From Hymenobacter cyanobacteriorum (lineage in GTDB: Bacteria; Bacteroidota; Bacteroidia; Cytophagales; Hymenobacteraceae), in the NCBI RefSeq assembly GCF_022631375.1, contig NZ_JALBGC010000002.1, positions 124,001 to 188,000 of the forward strand: a stretch of 64,000 bases of DNA, written 5' to 3'. Under the pieces are notes generated by a model, which saw only the letters and a program-made list of their open reading frames with translations, had not been told where the DNA came from and ran no database searches. Position numbers and translations under genes: made by a program. Every line of letters begins with the position of its first letter. The first letter of the stretch is position 1. This document shows positions 44,996 through 53,700 of the stretch, piece after piece.

Positions 44996-45418
44996 ATGCC
45001 CGATTCTGTACTGCCCGTTGTTTTTTCGAATGCCGCCGGCGAACTGTTCGAGCACCCGGCCGGGTATGGGCTCATTCGCTACCGGGCGGGCAAGCGGCCC
45101 GATGGTGCCATTGCAGCCATGCTCACGCAGGCCGGGGCGCTGCTGCTGCGCCGGGGCTGGACCAACCTGCTCTCCGACACCCGGCTGATGGCCCCGCTCA
45201 CCGACGAGGAAAAGGCCTGGGTAGTGGCGTACTGGCAGGGCCGCCAGGTGGCCCGCCCCGCCCACGTGCGCGTGGCCACGCTGCTGCCGCTCGATGTATT
45301 TGCGCGCCGGGCCGTGGGCCAGATACAGGTGGGCGTGCTGCCGGGCAATATTCAGTACAAGAACTTTGGCGAAGCCGCCGAGGCCCACGCGTTTCTGGTG
45401 AGCGGAGGGGTAGGCTGA
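44996..45418 (+). CDS. Small STAS/SpoIIAA-like protein (paralogue of 60302-60745)
   Basis: 140 residues from ATG 44996. Reads FSNAAGELFEHPAGYGLIRY, KRPDGAIAAMLTQAGALLLR, WTNLLSDTRLMAPLTDEEKAWV, DVFARRAVGQIQVG. The alternating strand/helix order and length suggest a STAS-like fold as in SpoIIAA-type proteins, an inference from pattern. The protein at 60302-60745 shares LEHPAGY, LLRRRGW, DQRLM and DDVFARL equivalents, so the window holds two paralogues. No signal peptide. No operon partner; it ends in a strong bidirectional hairpin. Confidence 0.65.
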   Translation: MPDSVLPVVFSNAAGELFEHPAGYGLIRYRAGKRPDGAIAAMLTQAGALLLRRGWTNLLSDTRLMAPLTDEEKAWVVAYWQGRQVARPAHVRVATLLPLDVFARRAVGQIQVGVLPGNIQYKNFGEAAEAHAFLVSGGVG

Positions 45419-45429
45419 CGCTTCCGTGC

Positions 45430-45475
45430 AACAGCAAAAGCCCCGGCCGCACACGCGGCCGGGGCTTTTGCTGTT
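45430..45475. terminator. Bidirectional terminator
   Basis: 21-base perfect arms (AACAGCAAAAGCCCCGGCCGC at 45430-45450 and complement at 45455-45475) with an ACAC loop. It separates convergent genes. Confidence 0.9.
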
Positions 45476-45487
45476 GGGTAACCGGAG

Positions 45488-45838
45488 CTACTGCGCCTGC
45501 TTTTCCAGCAGCGCCAGCAGCTCGTCGGCAGCCTGCTCGATGGCGTGGTAGCCCTGCTGGGCGGCGCGCTCCTTGGCCGCAATCAGGCCGTCGCGGTGCA
45601 CGGTTTTGAAGTCGCCGAAGGGAAATCTGTAGCGGCCTTTGGTGTCTTCGCCCTTGCTTTTGTCGAGGCCGAGGTGCCAGTTGGCGTAGTCGGCCAGCTC
45701 GTGCTGCTGAAGGTAGGCGTTTTCGTCGGCCGTATCGGGGTTGTGCTGGCCCCAATGGCCCGAGTCATTCTTGATTTTGCCGTTCTTAATCAGGTCCTTG
45801 GCGAAGGTCACGGCGGCGGAATTCAGCGTGATGCTCAT
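45488..45838 (-). CDS. Conserved small protein of unknown function
   Basis: 116 residues from ATG 45838 (MSITLNSAAVTFAKDLIKNG); a longer frame upstream lacks support. The pattern VTFAKDLIKNGKIKNDSGHW, QHNPDTADENAYLQQHEL, YANWHLGLD and KTVHRDGLIAAKERAAQQGY matches a short conserved family I have seen in several phyla, without known function. Soluble and acidic, no signal peptide. It is downstream of the diheme-enzyme operon but 84 bases away and probably has its own transcript. Confidence 0.65.
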   Translation of the reverse strand: MSITLNSAAVTFAKDLIKNGKIKNDSGHWGQHNPDTADENAYLQQHELADYANWHLGLDKSKGEDTKGRYRFPFGDFKTVHRDGLIAAKERAAQQGYHAIEQAADELLALLEKQAQ

Positions 45839-45922
45839 AGCGGAAAAGCAGGTTGGTGTACCCGGCTTACGCATTCCCAAAAAGCCGTGTTTCGGGTGTT
45901 TAGCGGTGCCTCCGCCCGGCTG

Positions 45923-47035
45923 CTAGGGCCGGGCAAAGCGCGGGTCGCGGATGAATGTCGAATCGGTGAGCGTGCGCAGAAAGGCCACAATTTTGTCCTT
46001 TTCCGCTGCTGTCAGGCTCAGCGGGTTGCCGGGGCCGCGCGGGTCGTTGCTGCCATTCAGCAGCAGCGGGTCCACGTTGGGGCTGCTCACCACCACGTGC
46101 TCGTTGTAGTGGTCGAGCACGGCTTCGAGGGTAGCGAAGCGGCCGTCGTGCATGTAGGGCGCCGTGAGGGCAATGTTGCGCAGCGAGGGCACCCGGAACT
46201 TGCCGTTATCGGTGGGCAGGCCGGTGACTCCGCCCAGGCCCAGGTCGCTGAAGGTGGCATCGAGGCCGTTGTTGCGGAAAGCGTGGTCGGTAAACAGCGG
46301 CTCGCCGTGGCAGTCGCTGCAGTTGCCGCCGCGCACGCCGGCCGGCCCGTCGGGGTGCGTGGTGAACAGCAGCAGGCCCTGCTGCTCGTAGCTGCTCAGG
46401 GCGGTGCGGTTGCCGTTGCGGAACTGGTCGTAGCGCGAATTGCCCGAAATCAGGGTGCGCTCGAACTGGGCCAGCGCTTTCAGGGTGTTGGCTTCGGTGA
46501 GGGTGCTGCTGCCAAACGCCTTGCGGAACAGCGGCGGATACAGCGCCATGCCTTGCAGCCGCGCCACGCCGGCGGCCAGCGACTGGTGCATTTCCACCGG
46601 CTTCTCGATGGGAATGCGGGCCTGGGTTTCCAGGGTCGTCGCGGCCCCGTCCCAGGTCAGCCGGGGCTCCCAAAGCAGGTTGGCCAGCGACATAGCCCCG
46701 CGCGGCGATACGCCGCCGTTCACGCCCAGGGCGCGGGCCCGGCCATCGGTAAACGCCAGCTCCTGGCGGTGGCACGAGGCGCAGGAAATCGAATTGTCAA
46801 CCGAAAGCGCCGTTTCGTAGAACAGCTGCCGGCCCAGGGCCACGCCCTCCACCGTGAGCGGGTTGTCGGCCGGGGCGGCGGGCAGGGCCGGGAATTTGGC
46901 CGGCACCACCAGGTTGTAAGTAGTGGGCGCCACCACCGGCCCGTCCGGGTCGGCAGGCTTCACCGGTTCCGGCGTCGAGCCACAACCAGCCAGCCCCAGC
47001 AGCAGGCCCAATCCAGCGAAGCGTAGTGATTTCAT
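45923..47035 (-). CDS. MbnH-like diheme cytochrome c peroxidase-family lipoprotein B
   Basis: 370 residues from ATG 47035. Lipoprotein signal ending LAGC, with Cys18 as anchor. Two c-type heme sites: CASCH near residue 105 and CSDCH near residue 225, with the conserved GRQLFYETALS, FTDGRARALGVNG, NRYD-type NSRYDQF, DHAFRNNGLDATF, PSLRNIALTAPYMHDGRFATLE and the closing EKDKIVAFLRTLTD. This is the MauG/CcpA/MbnH superfamily (di-heme peroxidases). Known MbnH enzymes oxidise a Trp of the partner MbnP to kynurenine, creating a copper site. Which role applies here is inferred from the MbnP-like gene upstream. Last gene of the minus-strand operon. Confidence 0.88.
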   Translation of the reverse strand: MKSLRFAGLGLLLGLAGCGSTPEPVKPADPDGPVVAPTTYNLVVPAKFPALPAAPADNPLTVEGVALGRQLFYETALSVDNSISCASCHRQELAFTDGRARALGVNGGVSPRGAMSLANLLWEPRLTWDGAATTLETQARIPIEKPVEMHQSLAAGVARLQGMALYPPLFRKAFGSSTLTEANTLKALAQFERTLISGNSRYDQFRNGNRTALSSYEQQGLLLFTTHPDGPAGVRGGNCSDCHGEPLFTDHAFRNNGLDATFSDLGLGGVTGLPTDNGKFRVPSLRNIALTAPYMHDGRFATLEAVLDHYNEHVVVSSPNVDPLLLNGSNDPRGPGNPLSLTAAEKDKIVAFLRTLTDSTFIRDPRFARP

Positions 47036-47102
47036 AGCGCACCCAACAATTTCGTGAAGATAATAATGCCCGCGCAACTGCAACCTAATCAATAAGCCCG
47101 GG

Positions 47103-48110
47103 TTAGCTCTTGGGCCCCAGCAGGTATTTGGTCTGGTTGAAGCTGTAGCCGACGGAAACTACCAGGCGGCCCGCACTGGCCGGGTGGTCGGTTTCGGCGG
47201 TGTAGATGGGCAACTGGAAGCCGGTATTCAGCGAGAAGTTCTTGTAGTACACATCGAGGCCGGGGCCGAGCAGGGCGTTGTTCATGGCGTGCTCGCCGGT
47301 AAGCTGGCCTTCGAGCATTTCGCCCTTGGTTTTCTCGTAGAAAAACTGCGCCGAAGGGTACAGCTGCCAGTTTTCGCCCAGCGGCACGCGGTAGAACAGG
47401 CTGGCGTAGGTGGCCGTGCTGGGGGCCAGGCTGTTGCGAAACCGGTTTTCGGTGGCCCGGCGGTAGCTGCTGTTCACGCTCAGCCCGAAGCTGCGGTAGC
47501 TACAGATGTAGTTGGCGTAGATGAAACCGTCGGTGGTGCCCGTGCCCACCTGGTTCAGCAGGGCGTAGCGCACGCCGTTGGCGTTGCGGCGGTCGTACTC
47601 GCCGGTGGGCAGCTTCAGGCCGCCGCCCACGATGAGCCGGCTCTGCACGCCCGCCGTTTCGATGGCCCGGATGAGGTGGTAGCCGGCAAACACCGTCACG
47701 TCGCCTACGCCCGCCGAGTTCAGCTGCCGGCCGTTTATCTGCGAGGTGTTCATCACGTAGGGCACGAAGGCGTTCAGCTCGACGCGCCGCGAGAGGAAGT
47801 ACTTGCCGCGCAGCTCAAGCACGCGAAATGCCTCAAAATCAGTTGGGTCGCCGTGGTGCGAGTGGGCGTAGCCGTTGTCGCCGTTCAGGGGCGACGGCAA
47901 AAATGGCCGCGCGCCCGTCGGAAAAAACTGCGGGGCCTGCCCCAGCGCGTGGTAGCTGTTGAAGATGCGGTAGCGGTGCATCAGGCTGAAGCTGCTCTGA
48001 TTGTCGTAGGGCGTGATGCCCATAAAACAGCCGCAGATGTCGCAGGCCCGGCCCGGGCCTGCCAGCCCCAGCAGCAGCCCGCCCAGCAGGAGTAGTCTTG
48101 TATAGTTCAT
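47103..48110 (-). CDS. Outer-membrane beta-barrel with N-terminal CDICGC
   Basis: 335 residues from ATG 48110; the frame open further upstream is antisense to the neighbouring heme gene. The signal peptide (LLLLGGLLLGLAGPGRA) leaves a mature N-terminus CDICGCFMG, three cysteines in six residues, which could bind metal or hold a disulphide. The rest alternates in barrel fashion (VELNAFVPYVMNTSQI, VTVFAGYHLIRAIETAG, SRLIVGGGLKLPTGEYD, SLFYRVPLGENWQLYP) and ends SVGYSFNQTKYLL. The likely role is outer-membrane passage or assembly of the cofactor or substrate of the flanking MbnP/MbnH-like proteins. The barrel type cannot be named from sequence alone. Confidence 0.78.
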   Translation of the reverse strand: MNYTRLLLLGGLLLGLAGPGRACDICGCFMGITPYDNQSSFSLMHRYRIFNSYHALGQAPQFFPTGARPFLPSPLNGDNGYAHSHHGDPTDFEAFRVLELRGKYFLSRRVELNAFVPYVMNTSQINGRQLNSAGVGDVTVFAGYHLIRAIETAGVQSRLIVGGGLKLPTGEYDRRNANGVRYALLNQVGTGTTDGFIYANYICSYRSFGLSVNSSYRRATENRFRNSLAPSTATYASLFYRVPLGENWQLYPSAQFFYEKTKGEMLEGQLTGEHAMNNALLGPGLDVYYKNFSLNTGFQLPIYTAETDHPASAGRLVVSVGYSFNQTKYLLGPKS

Positions 48111-48151
48111 GGCAATAAAATCAAGGAAGTGAAGCCGTTGGCTCAGCGCAC

Positions 48152-49207
48152 TCAGGGCTGCTCGGCCAGGCGCTGGTCGTGCACGAAGGCGTCGTCGGTG
48201 AGCGTCTTCAGGAAGGAAATAATATCGGCCTGCTCGGCGGCCGTGAGCGGGATGCCCAGCGGGCCGCCCGCCGGGCGCAGGGCTGCGTCGAGTGTGGGCG
48301 AGGCCACCACACCGTGGTCGTAATGGGCCAGCACTTGCTCCAGGGTGGCAAAGCGGCCGTCGTGCATGTAGGGCGCCGTGAGGGCCACGTTGCGCAGGCT
48401 CGGCACTTTGAAGCGGCCCACGTCGGCGGCCCGGGCGGTGATGTGCGCCCGCCCCGAGTCGGCCCCGAACGTGGCGTCGAGGCCGTTGTTGCGGTAGCTT
48501 TCGTCGCTGAATAAATCGGTGGCGTGGCAGCTGGCGCACTGCTGTGCCACCAGCACCCGGCCGCGCTGCTCGGCGGCGCTCAGCACCGCGCCGTGCTCGC
48601 CCCGCGCCACCTGGTCGTAGCGCGAACTGGCCGAGGTGAGCGCCGCCGTGAACTGCGCCAGCGCCCGCAGAAACTGGTAGGAGTTGATGGGCCCCGGCCC
48701 GTACACCTGCACAAAGCGCCGGGTATAGTCGGGGTCGGCGTTGAGCTTGGCCAGCAGGTGCGGCAACGTCTCGTCCATCTCCAGCGGATTGGTGAGCGGG
48801 GCCAGGGGCAGGGTTTCGAGGTTTTTCGGCCCGCCATCCCAGAAAAATTCCGATTTCCAGCGCAGGTTTTGCAGGGCTGGGGCGTTGCGCGTGCCCAGGC
48901 GGTTGGCCACGCCGTGGCTCAGGCGGTGGCCCGCATTGGCGAAGGCCACGAACTGCTGGTGGCAGCTGCCGCACGACACCGACCCATCGCGCGAGAGCCG
49001 CGCATCGTAGAACAAGCTGCGGCCCAGGGCAAACGCCGCCGCATTGGGCGGGTTGGCATCGAGCGCATACACGGGGGCGGGGAAGTTGGCCGGGAGCGAG
49101 GTGCCGGGCACCGGGGGCTCCGGCACCGGCACATCGCTCAGGCCGCAGCCCGCTAGGAGCAGCCCCGCCAGCCCCAGGGCCAGCGAGGCAGCAGCAAGGG
49201 GTTTCAT
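48152..49207 (-). CDS. MbnH-like diheme cytochrome c peroxidase-family lipoprotein A
   Basis: 351 residues from ATG 49207. Lipoprotein signal LLLAGC (Cys21). Heme sites CGSCH and CASCH, with GRSLFYDARLSRDGS, TRNAPALQNLRWKSEFFWDG, SRYDQVARGEHG, DESYRNNGLDATFG, PSLRNVALTAPYMHDGRFATLE and ADIISFLKTLTDDAF. Its length and motif order match the second MbnH-like gene (45923-47035), so the two are paralogues within one operon. It starts 6 bases behind the MbnP-like gene, the tightest spacing in the cluster, and is therefore the more likely partner of MbnP. Confidence 0.9.
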   Translation of the reverse strand: MKPLAAASLALGLAGLLLAGCGLSDVPVPEPPVPGTSLPANFPAPVYALDANPPNAAAFALGRSLFYDARLSRDGSVSCGSCHQQFVAFANAGHRLSHGVANRLGTRNAPALQNLRWKSEFFWDGGPKNLETLPLAPLTNPLEMDETLPHLLAKLNADPDYTRRFVQVYGPGPINSYQFLRALAQFTAALTSASSRYDQVARGEHGAVLSAAEQRGRVLVAQQCASCHATDLFSDESYRNNGLDATFGADSGRAHITARAADVGRFKVPSLRNVALTAPYMHDGRFATLEQVLAHYDHGVVASPTLDAALRPAGGPLGIPLTAAEQADIISFLKTLTDDAFVHDQRLAEQP

Positions 49208-49213
49208 GGCCGC

Positions 49214-49999
49214 TTAGTTGGCATGAATGTGCTCGACGGAGAACATGCCGGCGGCGTAGTTATTGGCCACCAGCACCGAGTTGGCCCCGCCCATGGTGTT
49301 CGAAAGCGTGGCGAAGCGGATGGTGTTCGGGCCCGTGAACATCTTCATCACGTCGGCGTTCAGGTGCACTTCGGGGGCGTGGTCGGTGCGAATGAGCAGG
49401 TTGGTGCCGGTGGGGAAGGGCAGCGTAACGGTGCGAATCGTGTTGTTCGGCCGCAGAAAGCCGCCGATGTGGAACACCAGCCCGCCCTCGGTGGCGCCGG
49501 CCGCTTTGGGGGCCTGCGGCGAAGTGCCTTCGAGCTTGGTGTAGATGTAGCCCGAGTTCCAGGTCCAGAACATGTTGTTGTTGGGGTCGAGCGCTCCGGT
49601 CTGGGCTCCCGACACGTTGCGGGCGCTGTCCACGCCCACCGTGAAGGTGAGGGCCTTGTAGTCGCCCACCGGAATGTCCTTCAGCGCCAGCTCCTGCGTA
49701 GCGGGCACGGCCGCGTCGAGCAGGTAGTAGCTGTTTGGCACGGCATACACCGACCCGTCGGTTTTGGTGAGCTTGATGTTGGAGATATACTGCTTGAACG
49801 TGGTGATTTTGAACTGGTCGCCGGCCGGCGTGGTGTAGGTCTGGGTGCTGAGGGCGAGCGGGGCAGTGCCCACGGTCTGCTCGAAGGCGAGGTCGACGGT
49901 GCCGACCTGGTTGGCGGGCATGTCGCCGTCTTTTTTGCAGCCCGTCAGAGCGAGTGCCGCCAGGGCCAGCGTGCAGATGGAAATAGAAAAGCGTTTCAT
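49214..49999 (-). CDS. MbnP-like lipoprotein (putative copper-binding)
   Basis: 261 residues from ATG 49999. Lipoprotein signal LTGC (Cys21), then KKDGD. The mature chain is strand-rich: GTVDLAFEQTVGTAPL, TTFKQYISNIKLTKTDGS, YLLDAA, FTVGVDSARNVSGAQTGALD, and the family hallmark NNMFWTWNSGYIYTKLEG, ending HLNADVMKMF and SVEHIHAN. These mark the MbnP family. In studied members a Trp is converted to kynurenine by MbnH to form a copper site. The hallmark segment has two Trp here. His residues at the C-terminus (EHIHAN) may add ligands. It heads a four-gene block with the heme proteins and barrel. Periplasmic or outer-membrane lipoprotein. Confidence 0.87.
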   Translation of the reverse strand: MKRFSISICTLALAALALTGCKKDGDMPANQVGTVDLAFEQTVGTAPLALSTQTYTTPAGDQFKITTFKQYISNIKLTKTDGSVYAVPNSYYLLDAAVPATQELALKDIPVGDYKALTFTVGVDSARNVSGAQTGALDPNNNMFWTWNSGYIYTKLEGTSPQAPKAAGATEGGLVFHIGGFLRPNNTIRTVTLPFPTGTNLLIRTDHAPEVHLNADVMKMFTGPNTIRFATLSNTMGGANSVLVANNYAAGMFSVEHIHAN

Positions 50000-50080
50000 C
50001 GGAAAAAGCAAATGGGGGAGGGGGATAACCGGAACTGGGGTGCGCGGGCACCCGGGCCTGCCGTGCACACGGCAAACCCG

Positions 50081-50108
50081 AAAAAGAGCCCGGGCACTGC
50101 GCCGGGCT
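50081..50108 (-). terminator. Weak terminator within the metal operon
   Basis: On the minus strand AGCCCGG pairs with CCGGGCT around an 8-base loop, followed by CTTTTT. It lies between the CNGKC gene and the MbnP-like gene and may limit read-through. Confidence 0.55.
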
Positions 50109-50115
50109 GCTTATA

Positions 50116-50496
50116 TCAGCTCTGTATCAGGGGCGGACGAAACACGCCCAGCGGGCGCCCGGCCTCGCAGCGCGCCACCAGCGGGCGGGCAAAGCGCCGG
50201 GCCGGCCGGGGCCAGCGGCGCAGGGCCGGCAGCACCACGGCGGCCGTGGGCAGCACCTCGAACTTGGCTTTGGCCACCGAAGCGGCCGGCGCTTTTTTGT
50301 CGCCGCCTTCGGCCTTGCGCAGCTGCTGGGCCAGATGGCACTTGCCGTTGCAGCGCAGCTGAGGCCGGGCCTTGTTCACGCAGTAGCGGGCCGTGATTTC
50401 GGCCTTGTTCAGCTGGTAGTTCAGCACCAGCACCTCCGGCCCCAAGGTTTGGAGCAGCAGCAGGGCGGTGAGGAAATAAGCCAAAAAGCGCGACAT
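50116..50496 (-). CDS. Small membrane protein with CNGKC motif
   Basis: 126 residues from ATG 50496. A hydrophobic N-terminus (FLAYFLTALLLLQTLGPEVLV) forms an anchor or signal. Next is LNYQLNKAEITARYCVNKAR and RCNGKCHLAQQLRKAEG; the CVNKxR ... CNGKCxL pattern recurs in short Bacteroidota membrane proteins next to metal-acquisition genes. The C-terminal half is Arg/Ala/Pro-rich and ends RPPLIQS. The four Cys/His residues suggest metal binding (copper or heme-linked). It heads the MbnP/MbnH-like cluster, with its own promoter candidate just upstream. Confidence 0.7.
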   Translation of the reverse strand: MSRFLAYFLTALLLLQTLGPEVLVLNYQLNKAEITARYCVNKARPQLRCNGKCHLAQQLRKAEGGDKKAPAASVAKAKFEVLPTAAVVLPALRRWPRPARRFARPLVARCEAGRPLGVFRPPLIQS

Positions 50497-50515
50497 AGGG
50501 CAGCAAACAGACGGC

Positions 50516-50549
50516 CAAAGGTACGCCGGACGGCGGCGTCATGGCACAA
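50516..50549 (-). promoter_or_regulatory. Promoter of the MbnP/MbnH-like cluster
   Basis: On the minus strand a perfect TACCTTTG (50516-50523) lies 20 bases before the ATG at 50496, with TTG (50547-50549) 23 bases further upstream. Well placed for the first gene. Confidence 0.5.
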
Positions 50550-50751
50550 CGCTGCTGGCCGGTAATTCGGTTCGGCGCCGGAAAGCGTTGCCTGCGAGCA
50601 GAAAAGACGCGCGCAGAAAATACGCCGGCCCGTGGGCAGGGGAGGCAAGCGGGCGCGCTCCTGAGCCCGGAGGGAAGGGGATGATTCGTCATTTCCGCGT
50701 TATCTTTCGCTACGGTATTCGCTGTTTCTTACACCCTTCTTTGTTCGTTTT

Positions 50752-53700
50752 ATGCTACAACCTTTACGCTTGGGAGTGCTGAGTTTGCTGCCGCTGCTGG
50801 CGGCGGGCCCGGCCCTGGCCCAGACGATGCCTGCCGATGGAGCGCCGCAACTGATTCGCCTGGCTGACAAGCCGGGCGCGGCCCTGCGCCAGCTGCCCGT
50901 TGATGGCCGCCAGCTGCTGCGCCAGGAGCTGGGCCTGCGCCCCACCGACGACTTGCGCCCCCTGCGCACCGAAACCGACGAGCGCGGCGACGTGCACGAG
51001 CGGTTTCAGCAGTACTTCAAGGGCGTGAAAGTGGAGCACGGCCAGTACACCGTGCACCGCGCGGCCGGTGTGCTCAGCGGCGAGTTCAAGCCCGTGCCCG
51101 CCACCCTCGGCACCAAGCCGGCCCTGAGCGAGGCCGCCGCCCTGCGCGCCGCGCTGCACACCATCGGAGCCCGCCGCTATATGTGGGACGATGCCGCCGC
51201 CGAGGCTGGCCTGCGCCGCCTCAGCCAGGATGCCAAGGCCACCTACCGCCCCAGCGGCGAGCTGGTGGTGGTGGCCGACTACCGCCAGGGCGGGGCCACC
51301 GGCCCGCTGGTACTGGCCTGGAAGTTCAACATCTACGCCCAGGAGCCGCTAAGCCGGGCCTACGTGTACGTGGACGCCCATACCGGCGCCGTGGTGCTGC
51401 AGGATGCCATCATCAAGCACGCCCACGGGCCGGCCGCGGGCAACGCCGCCAGCGCCCGGCCGCAGGCGCGGCCCGCCGCCCCGCGCGGGGTAGCCAGCTC
51501 GGCCAGCGCCACGTTCGAAACGCGCTACATGGGCACCCGCGCGGCCCTGACGGACCAGTTCAACGGCAGCTACCGCCTGCGCGACTACACCCGCGCCGCC
51601 GGCATCGAAACCTACAACCTGCGCACGGGCACCAACCTGGGCGCCGCCGTGGACTTCACCGACACCGACAACAACTGGACGGCGGCCGAATACAACAACG
51701 CCGCCAAAGACAACGCTGCCCTCGATGCCCATTTTGGCTCGCAGGCCACCTATGACTACTGGATGGGCACGCACGGCCGCAACTCCATCAACGGCAGCGG
51801 CGGCAAGTTCATCAACTACGTGCACCTGCGCGTGCGTTTCGACAACGCGTACTGGGACGGCTCGGCCATGAACTACGGCGACGGCGGCACCCTTTTCCGG
51901 CCCCTGACGGCGCTGGACGTGTGCGGCCACGAAACGGGCCACGGCATTTGCCAGGCCACGGCCAACCTGGTGTACGCCAACGAGTCGGGCGCACTGAACG
52001 AGGGCTTCTCCGATATCTGGGGCGCGGCCGTGGAATACTCGGTCGACCCCACCAAGCAAACCTGGATGGTGGGCGAAGACGTGTGCCTGAACGCCAGCGG
52101 GCTGCGCTCGATGAGCGACCCGCTGAACCCGGGCGTGCTTTCGCCCTGCCCGGCCAACTACAAGGGCCGCCTCTGGGCCTTCGGCACGGCCGATAACGGG
52201 GGCGTGCACACCAACTCGGGCGTGCTCAACCACTGGTTCTACATCCTGAGCGTGGGCAAAACCGGCACCAACGAGCAGCAGCAGGCCTACGCCGTCGCGG
52301 GCATTGGCATTGATAAAGCCGCCCGCATTGCCTACCGTGCCGAGCGTCTCTATCTCACCGCCAACTCCGACTACCGCTCGACGCGCATGTTCACCATTCA
52401 GGCCGCCACCGACCTGTACGGGGCCAACTCGGCCGAAGTAACGGCCGTGACCGACGCCTGGTTTGCCGTGGGGCTGGGCACGAGCAGCGCCGCCGCCGCT
52501 GGCACGCAGGCCCAATGCCAGCCCGACGATGCCGCCGTGCTCACCGCTTCGGCTTCGGCCACCAGCCTCTGCGCCGGCGAAACCCTGAACCTGACAGCCA
52601 CTGCGGCCTACCCAACCACGCGCCGCCTGCGTTCTGCCACCGGCGCAACGCTGCCCGACGCGGCCACCACCTATACGGCCGTGCCGGTTTTCAGCACCAC
52701 CGTTGCGAACGGCACGACGCTGCAGCACGGCCTCGAAACCCTCTACCGCAGCAATTACGGGGACCTGCAGGGCGTGCGCGTGCGCCTCAGCCACGCCCAG
52801 CCCGGCGATGTGGCCCTGCGCCTGGCCGTGCGCAACAGCAGCGGCACCACTACCTACGTCAACCTGGCCACGGCGCTGCCCACGGCCAGCAGCCCCGCCA
52901 CGCCCAGCACCCTCGACCTGACGTTTGCTGACAACGCCACGGCCACGCTGCCCACCACCATGAGCGGCACCAGCCTGACGGGCACTTACCGCCCCACCGC
53001 TGCCCTGAACAGCCTGGTTCCGGGCACGCTGGCATTCATCAGCCTGGAAGCCAAGGATGGCACGGCCGGCAACACCGGCACCATTATCAGTGCCGAACTG
53101 CTGTTTCGCCGGTCGGCCAGCGACGTGCCCTCGGTGCGCTGGATTGGCCCTGGCCTGGACGTGGCCGGCCTCACGGCAACCACCCAGCCCGCCGGCCCGG
53201 CAGCTGGCGGCACGGCCACCTACCGCTACACCGCCCTGGCGTCCGACCCGTATTTTGGCTGCACCAGCCTGCAAACCGTGAACGTGAACGTGAGCCAGCC
53301 GCTGCTGACGGCCGCCGCCCCGCAACCCGAGCTGTGCGCCGGGCGCGGCCAGGCCTTTGGCCCGGTGGCCCTGCGCGTGACTGCCGACGACAGCATCGCC
53401 GGCCAAACTTACCGCTGGACCGGCCCTAATGGCTACGCCGCCACCGGCAAGCGCCGCAGCCCCGTGCCCGCCACCGGCGGCCTGCTGCGCTACACCGTGA
53501 GCACGGCCACACCGGGCTCGAACTGCACCAACCAGCGCGTGGTGAACGTGTTGGCCCGCCGCCCGGTAGCGGCCGCGCCGGCCGGCATCGACTCGGTGGC
53601 CTGCGCCGGCGGCACTGCCCGGCTGCGCAGCCGGCCTTTCGAAAACCAGCTGGTGGGCCCTTATGAGTTCACCGGCAGCACGGCCATTCCCGATTACCCG

